Source: Cercophora sp. LCS_1 (lineage: Eukaryota > Ascomycota > Sordariomycetes > Sordariales > Lasiosphaeriaceae). Taken from it: a stretch of DNA of 64,000 bases. The notes below the pieces were generated by a model, which saw only the letters and a list, made by a program, of their open reading frames with translations, did not search any database and was not told where the DNA came from. The stretch's first letter is position 1, and each line of letters starts with the position of its first letter. Shown here piece after piece: positions 35,401-46,781 of the stretch. The translations under genes were made by a program, and so were the position numbers. Location: positions 208,917-272,916 of the forward strand of contig JAPZLL010000049.1 in the NCBI GenBank assembly GCA_036250225.1. The letters run 5' to 3'.

Positions 35401-36305
35401 ACGTTCGGCCTCGATTTTTTATTTCCCCCACCACACCCCCTCACCTCCGTCACCGAAGCATCGTCTTCAACCACAACAGCTCAGCCTCGTCTGTCGCTGT
35501 CGTGCATTTACACCTTCTCCTTTCCGAACCGCGTTGTGTGGGCGCATCTCTCATTTAGGTTAAGGCTTAATTCGTCGTCGACCGGCAGGAGCTCGACCGT
35601 CTTTCTGGACAAAGGATCCCGACGACTTGTCATCGCGGCACCTTTCTCCTCCAAGCCTCCGGCCTCCTCCGTCATCGTCGTCGACCGTTTAATCGTCGAG
35701 GACAATAGAAGATCCATTAGCACAGGTCACAGTGCAACTTGCTAGTCATCCAGGACAAACAAGACGTCTCCTTGCCGTGAGCTGAACGTGTCCGCCTCCC
35801 GTCAAGTCCTCGTTGGTCGCGCATCTCGCCGTCGCTTCGTTGCGCACGCAGCAAGACCTTCGCCATCGGTTTCTGGACAAGCCCGGCCGACTCGTCTCCT
35901 TTGGTTGTCGCTGATCGAGAGATCTTGACGACCCAAAGGTTGAGAGCAACAAGCAGTCTGTGGAGGGGGAGACATTAATTTGTTTATCTCCCACACCTGG
36001 TAAGCTCCCCTTCGCCCAGTCGCATTGCCCATTCACCCCGCCTGTTGAAGCTTCGTGGCCTATTCATCCCAAAATGAGTCAACACCTCTCCCATCTCGCT
36101 GCCCCACTTTTCAACCATAAAAGCGCAGCATCTTTTGCGAGCTTGCTTTTTCCACCTTGCAACCAACACCCACACCTCCTACTTCGCAACCGCACCGTCT
36201 TCGTTTTTAAACCTCACGATCTGACTTTGCGCGACGTAGGTCTGTTTTCGAGACAACGCGAATTTCATACCAAATAAATCTCGCACTCGCAACATTTTGA
36301 ACAAG
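32403..36305. other. 3.9-kb gap between ETF-QO and TBP
   Basis: No credible gene. The right third (about 35300-36305) is pyrimidine-rich and probably belongs to the TBP promoter/leader. Two perfect palindromes with the same GTACCGGTAC core occur at 33700-33715 and 35108-35121. Confidence 0.5.
36001..36239 (+). other. Possible 5'-UTR intron of TBP, containing a uORF if retained
   Basis: A strong donor ACCTG|GTAAGC at 36001 and an acceptor ACGTAG ending at 36239, with CTGAC 17 nt before it, bracket 239 bp. Inside lies ATG 36074 (CCAAAATGAG), whose 67-codon ORF ends at 36277, 28 nt before the TBP ATG. If the intron is removed this uORF start disappears. Confidence 0.4.
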
Positions 36306-37247
36306 ATGGAGGCTATTCAGACCCATCCCTCGAATGCGGGGCAGGCTAAGGCCTTCATCGCGCCCGGTTCTCTGTCGTTCCCCAACGCAGCCGGAGAGCT
36401 CACGCCTCCTTCGACCGTTCACGACAAGGGTTCCGCGGTCAATGGCCAGCTTGGAGCTCAAGCCGCAAATGGTACTGGGGTGACTCCCGCGACTCCTGCT
36501 GCGACGCCTGGCGCCGCGCCCAACGGAAGTGGATTGACGCCCACTCTCCAGTAGGATCATCTCTTTGGCCCTCAGAGAGAACGGTGGGCTGACTTGAACC
36601 AGGAACATCGTCGCGACGGTCAATCTTGATTGCCGTTTGGACCTGAAGACGATTGCCCTTCATGCCAGGAACGCAGAGGTATGTGGCTTCCGCAGCTTGC
36701 GCGCGCTTGTCGCCGCGACCCTGCTGGGCACTGGCTGACCGTACAAAAGTACAACCCCAAGCGTTTCGCCGCTGTCATCATGCGTATTCGCGAGCCAAAG
36801 ACCACAGCGCTTATCTTCGCGTCGGGCAAGATGGTTGTCACTGGTGCGAAGTCGGAGGATGATTCGAAGCTTGCCTCGCGCAAGTACGCCCGAATCATCC
36901 AAAAGCTAGGCTTCAACGCCAAGTTCACCGACTTCAAGATCCAGAACATCGTCGGTTCCTGCGACATCAAGTTCCCCATCCGTCTGGAGGGTCTCGCGTC
37001 CAAGCATCACAACTTCAGCTCTTACGAGCCTGAGTTGTTCCCAGGTCTCATCTATCGCATGATCAAGCCCAAGATCGTCCTTCTCATCTTCGTCAGCGGC
37101 AAGATAGTCCTCACCGGTGCCAAGGTTCGTGAGGAGATCTATCAGGCTTTCGAGATGATCTACCCCGTGTTGCAAGGTTTGTTTTATCCTGCGTCTCACC
37201 ATCCATCCAGCTGTGCTAATTCATTCCAGATTTCCGCAAGGTCTAAT
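36306..37247 (+). CDS. TATA-binding protein
   Basis: Four exons: 36306-36550, 36603-36678, 36750-37176 and 37231-37247, giving 254 aa. Introns are 52, 71 and 54 bp, each with a CTGAC/CTAAT branch point. The N-terminus (about 1-80) is Ala/Pro/Thr-rich and poorly conserved. The core (about 82-254) has the two saddle repeats, each with a NIV..N/D strand and a KM/KIV.TGAK end: NIVATVNLDCRLDLKTIALH to ASGKMVVTGAK, and NIVGSCDIKFPIRLEGL to VSGKIVLTGAK. The last exon supplies only five residues (DFRKV-stop). TBP is the general factor for all three RNA polymerases, acting in the nucleus. Confidence 0.97.
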
Positions 37248-37989
37248 CCTGCACGCGCTCCTGCCGACTTGTACACTACCCCCACCACACATCACCCTCT
37301 TCATGAGACCACGACAAACATACCCACCAAAAAAGCTCTCTGGGCGACAGCACGCACCCCCGCAAAGCTGGCGTTACGGATGTTGTATCAGTTTTTCGTC
37401 TTTCTTCACAGCATTGCATTGGCGTTCAGGCAAGGAAATTACAGGGAGGGAACTTCGGCCGAGGCACGCGGATCCGCCTCGTATTCCCACATAGATTGCG
37501 CATGCCGCCAACAACGACATGCGCGTGGCGGCAAGGTGCGCGGGTCGATTGCCGTCCTAATCCGCAGCACTGGTGGAAAGTGCCGCGTAAAGACGAGGCG
37601 TACGGGACCAATACATGGTCCGAAGACTGCGACTGCTTGGTCATGTGGCCGTTTACGTCAAATCGGTATCACACGACAGCAGACTCTCGCAGGGTTGTGA
37701 AAGAACGCGAACTACGGCATTGCTCGTATTCGCGGCGAAGTTTATGGTGGCTGTGACACTCAACTGCATCGCAAAGACTTGTGTGCTTTCTTGCGATGGC
37801 GATCATTGGAATTTTTCCCCTTGGTCGCCTGCATTCTAGCTCCTGCAGTCTGCGCTTTTAGTCGTGGTACTAGGCCACCAATGCCATCAATTCTTTGACA
37901 AATCTGCTCAATATGATGTTGGATGTTCTACTTCAAGTGTGTTATGCCGACTTACCTGTTTCACATATGCTCCGTAACATCTTGCCCAC
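37248..37989. other. Convergent intergenic region
   Basis: 742 bp between the convergent TBP and oxidoreductase genes. It holds their 3' UTRs. No additional gene supported. Confidence 0.4.
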
Positions 37990-39441
37990 TTACTTGCCCA
38001 GCTCTTCCGCAAGCAAAAGCCCAGGCACTCCACCTCTGCTTCCATCTCTTGTAATCACAAATGCCGCTGCCGGTTTCCAGTCCCACTTCCCGCGGAATTC
38101 GACCGGGCAGTTCCTCATGATGCAGTCGGCAATCTTGTCACCGATTACTGGCATAAACTTGAAGGCATGCCCGCTGTCTCCCGTTGCGACGAACAGACCT
38201 CGATACCGGGGATGGTAGTCGATCAGGAAATCGCCAGTTGGTGTGTCTGAGTACCAACACAGCCTGGTCTTTGAGAAAGGCCGTTCAGCTAGGCCGGGAA
38301 GCGGGATCATTTCGCGAAGGGCCCGACGTAGATCATCTGTTCCCTCTTGTGGAATCGAAAGGGTTGGATCCGAAAGATGCGTCAGCGGAAAAGACACGGG
38401 CTTGGATACGCGTGGGGTGTTTGATGCGGGGAGCGGCGACAAATCAGTCGGGTTGAGATAGCCGTAAGCGTGTCGCGCGACTTTGAGAACGCGGTCAGAA
38501 GGCGGAATGATGAAGAGGCCAGTTGTTAGGTTCAAGATCACTGGCATATCGCCCAGCCGCTGTTGTTCTTCTTCCGTAATATCAAAGTAGCCGAGAACTT
38601 GGCCGGTTGCCGTTGCTTGTCCCTCGAGATCGACGAGGCCGCCTGTCCACGCCCCGGCAGCCACGATGACAAGATCCGCCGAAAGGACGCGGCCGTCGGA
38701 TAGCTGAGCACCTGTGACGGTGTCTCCCTGGCTTAGCAATGAGTTGACGGTGCCAGACACGAACGTGACGCGCCCAGTCAGCTTCACCTGGTCGACAAGC
38801 CATGCCATCGACTTCTCGGCGTTTGCCCAGCCGCTGCCCTCATTGATGTACCCCCAAGACCCAGAGGTGCCCCCTGTGCCCAGACGACCGCGAATGGTGG
38901 CAGAGTCAGGCAACTCCCGGACACAGCTGGCGACTTCGGGATTGTCTGACGCCAGGGAGAGAACATTGACCCAGCTAGAACGGGCGTAGTCCATGCCCGT
39001 CATATCAGACTTCGCCACAGCTTCCCCAGCGGACCGATGAGTGGGAGCTGCGTCAGCAACGATGAGGAGCCCACTCTCATGGTACCGTCCTTGGGCGCCG
39101 ACGTCAGTCGGGTTGCTTTGCTTCCGCCATTGGACCTGGGCTTCGGCTCCCAGAGCTGCGTATGCGAGGTCTGCGTAGTCTGCCCGAACGATCCGGCTCG
39201 TGTCGACACTGGCGGCGTCGCTTGCGGGAAACACGTCAGGATTACACGGGTCTGTTCGGTCGACGATGGTGATTGAGGTCTGAGAGAAGGTGTCTCGACG
39301 TGAGAGAGCCCATGCCGTCGTGAGCCCAAACAGGCCGGAGCCAATGATGAGTATTGAGGAGGGAGAAGTGAAGGGTTGAGGTTGAGAAGGTTGAGAGGGA
39401 GAGGAAAGGGAGGAAGAAGGGGTAAGTGCCGCAGCCTCCAT
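37990..39441 (-). CDS. FAD-dependent amine oxidase of the DAO family (saccharopine/sarcosine-oxidase-like)
   Basis: Single exon, 483 aa from the first in-frame ATG at 39441. A Ser/Pro/Gln-rich N-terminus precedes the FAD site SILIIGSGLFGLTTAWALS. ASVDTSRIVRADYADLAYA follows, typical of the MSOX/fructosyl-amine/saccharopine oxidase group. C395 in RLCWYSDTPTGDFLIDYHP sits where these enzymes bind FAD covalently, and ATGDSGHAFKFMPVIG is the conserved C-terminal flavin motif. The reaction is oxidation of a secondary amine with H2O2 production. The substrate cannot be told from sequence; saccharopine or a fructosyl amine are options. Many relatives are peroxisomal with an SKL end, but this one ends EELGK. 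Confidence 0.85.
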   Translation of the reverse strand: MEAAALTPSSSLSSPSQPSQPQPFTSPSSILIIGSGLFGLTTAWALSRRDTFSQTSITIVDRTDPCNPDVFPASDAASVDTSRIVRADYADLAYAALGAEAQVQWRKQSNPTDVGAQGRYHESGLLIVADAAPTHRSAGEAVAKSDMTGMDYARSSWVNVLSLASDNPEVASCVRELPDSATIRGRLGTGGTSGSWGYINEGSGWANAEKSMAWLVDQVKLTGRVTFVSGTVNSLLSQGDTVTGAQLSDGRVLSADLVIVAAGAWTGGLVDLEGQATATGQVLGYFDITEEEQQRLGDMPVILNLTTGLFIIPPSDRVLKVARHAYGYLNPTDLSPLPASNTPRVSKPVSFPLTHLSDPTLSIPQEGTDDLRRALREMIPLPGLAERPFSKTRLCWYSDTPTGDFLIDYHPRYRGLFVATGDSGHAFKFMPVIGDKIADCIMRNCPVEFRGKWDWKPAAAFVITRDGSRGGVPGLLLAEELGK

Positions 39442-40552
39442 TTGAGGATGGGAGGCACGGACACGGCACAGCGTCGTGTGTTGTGTGAGAGGCAAGGCAA
39501 CAAGGCAGCTCTCGGAAAGTTTGGCGCAAGCCCAGACAAGTCCAGCAGCCCACCAGCGTCAAGCCTGCTGGGTAAGACCAGCCCAAGCGCCAACAGCCGT
39601 GTTGTATGGCTCGCTTTTTTATCGCCCTAAAGCAGGTCGAACGCTTATTTATCCGGCGGCGGCGCGGCGTGCTGGAGTTGCGTTTCAGGGAGCAGAGGAA
39701 TGAAGGGTCTGAGACCGCCTTCTATAATGTGGTCGGCAGACAGACATGGATGGGATGAGGGATTTGCGGAGCATCCGACATAATGAATTGGGATGGCAAC
39801 GTGTCACCATCTTCGCTAGCCTTTGGTGTGCTCTGTGCAAGAGAAGACGTGACAAGGGTTAAGGTACGGAATAACGCGAGAGGAATAACGCGAGAAATGA
39901 CTGACCTGAGGAAACCTCGGAGCGGGTGGAGAAGAAAGGAGAAGTGGACTCGACGCGCGATGCGGGGAGGAAGCAACCAAGCTGGTGTGAAAATAATCCG
40001 CACAAGGGATCCATCTGATGCAGCCTCCAGTTGTTGCTCCCTTCCATTGGAATCCTGTAAATTGACGATAAGTTGGACATAGTGTAACCGGAAACACCGC
40101 AATTTCCTTTGTTGGTTCCGGAAGAGGCAAAGGAAATTCAAGACACGATCGGTGTCCGAGTTGTACCCCTCGTTTCGGCGTTTCCCATTATGCTTTGGTG
40201 GGAGCAAAGAACCCTGGCCCCTCACATATTTACGGCAAGCCAGCATGGCAAAAATGAGGGTTAGGGCTACGACTAGTGTCACGAAACAATCAAGAGCTCG
40301 GAAATCTGAATAAATGTGTTCGAAAAAAAGTAAAAAGAGGGCCAGAAATTTGCCGTGTCTCTCGATGAGCCTTTATAGACATTCGGATGCCTCCAGCAGC
40401 CACCTCATCGCGTTTCTCAGCAGCGGCCTACCCGCCTCCCCTCGATCATACCTGCGCACGGGCCATCAAAGTCGCGGGAACCGTGACAGCAGAACGAACA
40501 ATCTCCCAACGACAACACAACCAGCAGCGCACCATGCGCCGCAGATTCCTTC
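39442..40552. promoter_or_regulatory. Divergent intergenic region, DAO / SR140
   Basis: 1.1 kb. It contains GGTTAGGG near 40260 and, just before SR140, an upstream ATG at 40534 in strong context (GCACCATGC). That ATG opens a 20-codon uORF ending at 40596, overlapping the SR140 start in another frame. No other gene seen. Confidence 0.4.
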
Positions 40553-43036
40553 ATGCCCACAATGCCGCCAAGCAAGAAGATTGCGGGGTTCCCTGACGTT
40601 GAAGCGAAACTGCAAAAGCCAGGCAAGCAATCGGCGTTCGAGCGCCAAAAGGCAGAAGCCGAAGCCAAGCGCCGGCGCGAAGAAGCAGAAACGGCTGCTG
40701 TCTACGAAGACTTTGTCAAGAGCTTTGACCACGACGAAGATGACAATGCGAACTCTTCCTACGGCTCGCGGTCAAGACACGGTCCCGGTATCTCGGAACG
40801 ACCAGCTTTTGGGAGCCAGGCTCCATTTGGTGGAGGAGCAGGCAGGCGGCACTTCGGAGTTCCCTCCGGTGTGGCTCCGAAGAGCGGGCCTGGCAGTCTA
40901 GGCCCCGTCCCAGCCTTTGGAAAGCGAAGACCATACGACGGACCTCAATCGGGATATCAACGAGACGCCGATGAGAGCCGCGGGAGGCTAGCCTTTGACG
41001 ACAAGGACTCTGCGTCCCTTTCCAATGCATTCGATGCAAGCGACGAAGAGAACGTAGCCTCGACAACCGACCGCGCCGAAGAAAAGGCTGTCTCAAAGCC
41101 TACCTTACGACTCGCGAACCTCCCTCCCAACACCTCTGCAGCCTTTCTCAAAACGCTGATACCACCCAATCTGACGGTCGAGAATGTGAAAATAGTGCCG
41201 CCCTCCGGCCCTAGCGGGACTGAGCGCAAGTCAATCGCCGCCATCGTTACACTTTCCAAGGAAACCCCAGCTACTGAGATCGACACGGCCGTAAGCGCCC
41301 TTCAGAACCGCTATCTAGGTTTTGGCTTCTTCCTTTCTTTGCATAGGCACCTTTCATCAGCGGCAATCGCATCTGGCCTGACTACGGTGACGTCCTCGGC
41401 CGCAGTCTCTCACCCATTCGGCGCAAAGAAGGTCGAAGAACCCCTCAGTCAAGTATCGCAGCCCGTTGGGTATGGCCGAGGATATGCGCCTCCCCCATCG
41501 TATGGGCCTCCGATCGGTGGCCCGCTGAACAGATCTGGACTGCTACACGTCCCTGTGCAGCCACCAAAGGATATCAAACAACTCCGAATGATCCACAAAG
41601 TCATCGAGTCGGTTCTCCAACACGGTGCCGACTTTGAAGCGCTTCTAATGTCTCGCCCCGATGTTCAGCGTGAGGAGAAGTGGGCATGGATATGGGATGC
41701 CCGGAGCGAAGGCGGCATCTGGTATCGTTGGCGCCTTTGGCAGATCGTCACAGGCTCGCAAGCGAGGGCCAAATATGTCCCTCTTTTCGAAGGAAGCTAC
41801 GCCTGGAAAGCTCCCGAGCAACCACTGGCGTACGAGTATACCACCGGAGTTGATGAGTTTGTCTCAGACTCAGAGTACAACTCATCTGACGAGGAAGACT
41901 TCGAGGAGGCACAGGCCCGCCAGGCAGACTCCGGGGGCGGACTCAACGAACAAGAGGACACTTTTCTCAGCCCTATCGAAAAGTCCAAGCTCGCCCATCT
42001 ACTCGCTAGATTACCTACGACACTTTCCAAAATTAGGAAGGGTGATATTGCACGTGTAACAACATTCGCAATCACCCACGCGAGTCGGGGCGCCGATGAG
42101 ATCGTCAACATCATTGTGTCTAACATCGAGCTGCCGTTTGCTTACACCTCGGCGAATCCAAACCACAGAGCTGGGGCCAGGGAGAAGGACCAAGAAGAAG
42201 GCTCTCGGGATGCCTCGCCAGTTGCGGAGGACAAAACAGCTGCCGATACAACCGACATGAGCCCGGCTAGATTGCTAGGGCTTTATGTCATTAGCGATAT
42301 ATTATCATCCTCTTCGACCAGCGGAATCCGACACGCTTGGCGATACCGACAGCTCTTTGAAGCCGCATTGAAGAATCGCAAGATTTTTGAGCTGCTAGGC
42401 GGCATGGCAGACAGACTGAATTGGGGCCGGCTTCGTGCTGACAAGTGGAAGCGGAGCGTGGGACTTGTGCTAAATCTCTGGGAGAGTTGGTGCGTTTTCC
42501 CGCTAGAAACGCATGCGTTTTTCGTCAGTAGTTTCGAGAACCCGCCGCTACCGCCAAAGGAGACGAATGGGAGCGACGATACAACAGCGAAGAAAGCCTC
42601 AGGCCGGTGGAAGACTGTCGATGCTGCGGCATCCGAGGACACCAAGCCGAGCGCTGGGTTCTTACCGGTCCCGGCACAGACAACGGCCGCATCCCCCGGT
42701 CAAGACAACCAAGACCAGGTCGACAGGATGCTAGAAACCGGAGACACAGATGGGGAATTTCAATTACAATACTCATCCGGCGTGGAAGAGTTATACTCGG
42801 ATGAGGATCTCGATGGCGAACCAGACGAGAACTTTCTTGATCTGGTCAAGATATCACCAAAAGATGGGGACACCGCAATGGGTGGGACAAGCGACACGTC
42901 AGAGGGCGCACAGTCAATAGTCAAGCAGGAGACCAAATCCATCGCCGGCTTCCAAATGATGGCTAGCGCGCCGTCGAGGAAAAGAATGCGAGCCGTCGAC
43001 ATGTTTGCTGGGTCGGACTCGGACGGGGGAGACTAG
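40553..43036 (+). CDS. U2 snRNP-associated SR140-type splicing protein (RRM-SURP-CID)
   Basis: Single exon, 827 aa from ATG 40553, or 824 from ATG 40562, which has the better ACAATGCC context. The coiled basic start (FERQKAEAEAKRRREEAE) is followed by an RRM at about 183-275 (PTLRLANLPPNTS), a SURP/SWAP module at about 340-395 (IHKVIESVLQHGADFEALL, EEKWAWIWD) and a CID-like domain at about 474-640 (HLLARLPTTLSKIRKGDIAR). The tail is acidic and ends SRKRMRAVDMFAGSDSDGGD. This order is diagnostic of SR140/U2SURP, a 17S U2 snRNP component. Nuclear. Confidence 0.92.
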   Translation: MPTMPPSKKIAGFPDVEAKLQKPGKQSAFERQKAEAEAKRRREEAETAAVYEDFVKSFDHDEDDNANSSYGSRSRHGPGISERPAFGSQAPFGGGAGRRHFGVPSGVAPKSGPGSLGPVPAFGKRRPYDGPQSGYQRDADESRGRLAFDDKDSASLSNAFDASDEENVASTTDRAEEKAVSKPTLRLANLPPNTSAAFLKTLIPPNLTVENVKIVPPSGPSGTERKSIAAIVTLSKETPATEIDTAVSALQNRYLGFGFFLSLHRHLSSAAIASGLTTVTSSAAVSHPFGAKKVEEPLSQVSQPVGYGRGYAPPPSYGPPIGGPLNRSGLLHVPVQPPKDIKQLRMIHKVIESVLQHGADFEALLMSRPDVQREEKWAWIWDARSEGGIWYRWRLWQIVTGSQARAKYVPLFEGSYAWKAPEQPLAYEYTTGVDEFVSDSEYNSSDEEDFEEAQARQADSGGGLNEQEDTFLSPIEKSKLAHLLARLPTTLSKIRKGDIARVTTFAITHASRGADEIVNIIVSNIELPFAYTSANPNHRAGAREKDQEEGSRDASPVAEDKTAADTTDMSPARLLGLYVISDILSSSSTSGIRHAWRYRQLFEAALKNRKIFELLGGMADRLNWGRLRADKWKRSVGLVLNLWESWCVFPLETHAFFVSSFENPPLPPKETNGSDDTTAKKASGRWKTVDAAASEDTKPSAGFLPVPAQTTAASPGQDNQDQVDRMLETGDTDGEFQLQYSSGVEELYSDEDLDGEPDENFLDLVKISPKDGDTAMGGTSDTSEGAQSIVKQETKSIAGFQMMASAPSRKRMRAVDMFAGSDSDGGD

Positions 43037-45125
43037 CTGGGCCACAGATGTTCGTGTCTTGATGACTCATTGTCAGTATGATCAGAGGGCCGTTCAACGA
43101 GCCTACTCTTCGACGGTCGAAACTTTAACATAGCCGGGAGTATTGCTGTCAATGTTGGGGCTGGCCTCAAGTAGTTGTAGGTTCAGACGAGGCACCATGT
43201 TGAATCTATCAGAGCAGGCCGTGGAAATGGCGTTTCCCATCCCGCGCCCCCAAAGCTGCAATCCACAGCCTAACTTGATCGGGGTATAATCAATATAATG
43301 GTTAATAGTCGTTGTCGAGAGAATCGCGGTTCCGGCGGCAAGTCGTCGGCTCGGTTCGTGGTGGGATCGCCATGCGGTGCAGTCATGGTTCCAAGGCGGA
43401 TTCGCTTCCATGCAAACGGGTGCTGGCTACAATTACCAAGGAAATAGCGTGAAAAATAGGCAGGAACAGTGACCCATTGAGGACCACCTGTCACATCGTC
43501 GGCGTCCAGTCGCTAGTTGGTCTTCATCGAGAATAAGTGAATCGGTGTAGAAGATGCGAAGGACACGAAGTGTCCATAATCAGTGTGGAACTTTGGTGCT
43601 CTAGAATGTTAGAATAGGCTGAAAAGCTTGGTCTACTAAAGAATGTCGTCGTCCTTCCGCTGAAAGCAGCTGACGAGATGGCCAATTGCGGAAGGTGGGC
43701 AGCTTCGGCACAGGTTTGAAGCGAGCAGGCCAGGCCCCTCCAGCCCCTCCCCTCTGCCATTTGCCCCTCCATGCCAACAAAGCCGTCGCATCAACCACGG
43801 GTTTCCTGCTGCAGCCTCACAACCTCCAGCACTGGCAGCGGCCAGGGCCTCGCCAAGCGCACAGGGCTCCCGTCTGGCAGCCAATGGAAACTTGCTCAGT
43901 CTTTTCCGACCACGCCGCACCCCACCACACCCTTCTGGCGCCTGCATCCGTGATCCAAGACGAGTCCAGGAAAGTACCCCCTGGACCGAATCAACATCGA
44001 TCTTGCACATACTTCTTCACACAGGAGGGAGGGCGGCAACGAGGCAGCTAAGTTGCCAAAGTGCCAATTCGCTTCCGCTGCCTCGTCGACGACCCCTCTC
44101 TATCTGAGACCCGACAAGCCCACTTCCCCGTCCCAAATCACAGCCACAGCCATCCACTGCACTGTCGCAACCGCTGCGCCGGCGCCGGGAACTGTCAGTG
44201 GCATTGGAATTGCATGGCCAGTCCTTGGTCATTGGTGTTTGCATCCTCTCGGCATTGTCTCCAAGGAAACCGCCAGCTTCGGGCTTTCGAGACTTCCTCC
44301 GACAGACCGACCAAGAGCGGCGTCGGGACTGGACACCGCATGGCGTGATACCGGCCTCTACTATCGGCTTCTGTCTTCTCCCGCCCGCCGGGTGGAAGCT
44401 TACTCTGCATTTACCTACCAACTACTTCGTGTCAATCCAGACAGTCTCGTTCGCCAGGCCACCACGTTGTCCCCTAGCTGCGACCCGTCTCCGTGCTCCC
44501 CGGAAGGTTCCACGGACCGGTTCCTTCTCTCCTTGGAGCCCGTGATCGTTCAGCCACCCCTTGCGCCACCCGCGGCCGCGCCTGACTACCGTCAACGCTT
44601 CAAGGTTTCGAGTGATCATCATCTTCGCGACTCGCCCGTGCCTGCTCCTGGGAACCTTGACGGCTTTCGGCGCCGTGTCCGGCCATATCAACCGCCGCTG
44701 GTCGAGACTCCACGGGGCGCTAGCTCGATAGCAGCCGCCGACGTTATCACTACCACAGGGGATCTCGAGTCTGGAAAAACGACAGGTGCCGCTGCGGGAA
44801 ACGTAGGCCGGGCGGTATAACAAGTCAGCTTCCGGGCATCTCATCTCCTCCCCACACCTTGGCGCACCTCTCCGGAACCTTGAACTTTTCAGCCCTCCTG
44901 CTACAACTTGAGAGCAAGAAGAGTCGGATCAACTCCAAACTGCTCCGCCTCATACTCATACGTTGCCGAACTGTTATGATCATACGCAGACCTTTTGGTT
45001 GGTATCGTCTGTCGACACCGTAGCGTTCGATATTCCCTCTTCGCCTCCACGACATTCCGAGCGTCAAGACATCTTCCAAATCTCCCCCAGATGCGGATTG
45101 GACTGTTGTGTCTTGAGCCGCAAAA
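43037..45125. promoter_or_regulatory. 2.1-kb region upstream of the copper-fist gene
   Basis: A 255-codon forward ORF (44053-44820) lies about 300 bp before the next ATG. It is Pro/Ser-rich without recognisable domains and overlaps another ORF of similar size on the opposite strand, so I treat it as leader or promoter sequence. No other gene supported. Confidence 0.4.
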
Positions 45126-46781
45126 ATGCCAATTATCAACGGCCAGAAGATGGCCTGGTACGTTTCTCTCCTCTTACCCCTGAACAGTCTCACCCATCCA
45201 TCTGTTGTCCATTCGAGTCTTTGACGTATGGAAACATTTGTCTTTCTCCTCAATCCCTATGAGACAATGGAACACGCCAGGAGACATTAGCTAACGGCAT
45301 CCCAACACAGTGCGCCATGCATTCGAGGTCACCGGTCGACGAAATGCAACCACTTTGAAGACCGAGTGATGGTTCCGGTACGAAAGCCCGGCCGACCCCT
45401 GAGTACCTGTCCTTGCCCCCCTGGGAAACCATGTGCCTGCGGCGGGGTGAAAGTTGCGATCCCCAAGAAGCAGAAATGCGGTTGCCCCCCTGAGACTGGG
45501 GGCAAGGAGACGTCAACGCCGCAAGACCGTTCCCCGACCGACACGCCGGCGTCACCAACCAGGAGCGCATTTCGAGTGACGAAAGGGAGCTCTAACTCGA
45601 GAGCAGGCATGCGAAAGCAAACGTTCGATCCAGCGAACCTGAGCCGGGTCGATCCCATGTCTGTAAACCTGGTGATGCCTACCGCCGCCAGCCTTGATGC
45701 GACGACGATGGCCATGATCTCGAACGGCATCGTCACCCAAGTATCTCCCCACGGTCTGTCACCTGGGTTTGACGCCGGCGTTGGCTTTGTAACGTCGCCC
45801 GGCGGGGCGTTCTCCCCAACCTCGGGCTTTGTGTACGGTGCGCCATTGTCGTACGACATGAGCTTGCAGTACACGCAAGCGCACGCTGTTGCTCACCACG
45901 AGATCAAGACAGAGGAGACGATACCTCCGCCCATTTCTTCGACTCTGGACGCCGCAATGCCGCCACCTCCATTTGCTAACGGAGGGAAACACAGCAGGTC
46001 GTCGTCTCTTAATGGCCATGGTCCTCCTCTTCTGGAGCTTGGCCCTTCCCCGGTGGTCAAGGCCAACGGAGCAACTAGTTCTACGCCCGGCAGCTGTTGT
46101 GGCGGTGGCAGCAAGGAAGTTAACGCGCTCTCGACGCCCCAGACGGATTTTGAGAAGCCCTTTGTGCCGGATTACCTGAAGCAGCCTGGGCTGGGGAATT
46201 TCGCTTTCCATCCGACTGTCTTCACATACCCGGCCAACTACGGATCATGGCAGCACCCCATTAACCCAGAGATCTGGCAGCAAGTTGCCTCGCAGCCAAA
46301 CATGTCAGTGGATGCCCCCTTAGCGATCACATCGACCAACGGCACCCCTGAAGTTTTTGGCACCAGTCACGAATGCAGCTGCGGCGAGGGCTGCCAGTGT
46401 GTTGGATGCCTAGCCCACCCGTTCAACGACCAGATGTTCCAGTACGTTAACAACGCGTATACAGAGAGCACGGCCAACGGGAACGGCAACAACATCAGCC
46501 GCAGTGGCAGTGGCAGCACGAGCAGCTGCTGCGGCAACGGGGATCGCGGGGCCGGGCAAGGTCGGACCCCGGTGGCAGCGCCGGAGTCACCACCGGAGGC
46601 CCAAACGCCGAGCGAGGGCTCGCTGAACGAAGAGCAGTCTCTATCGACCGTGGACTACTTTTTCGTCAACATTCCGCTGCGGATGGATGGCTCATGCGGG
46701 GGGAATATCAACTCGTGTCCATGTGGTGATGACTGTGAGTGCATCGGGTGCTTGGTGCACAACGCGCCCGTGCCAGAGTAG
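45126..46781 (+). CDS. Copper-fist transcription factor (Mac1/Cuf1/GRISEA-like)
   Basis: Exons 45126-45157 and 45311-46781 give 500 aa; the intron is 45158-45310 (GTACGT..CAG, GCTAACG branch point). The first exon gives only ten codons and two bases, but with the splice the copper fist is complete: C11, C14, C23 and H25 as the zinc site, then RKPGRP (36-40) as the minor-groove motif and a Cys-rich stretch. The middle is disordered. Two C-terminal copies of CxCxxxCxCxxC occur, CSCGEGCQCVGC (366-377) and CPCGDDCECIGC (480-491), the motif that senses Cu(I) in Mac1/Cuf1-type factors. A role in copper uptake or homeostasis genes is likely; activator versus repressor cannot be told. Confidence 0.92.

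Noticed and set aside
44053..44820. 255-codon forward ORF upstream of the copper-fist gene
   Set aside because: Low-complexity Pro/Ser/Ala composition, overlapped by a similar antisense ORF; more likely promoter or leader sequence.
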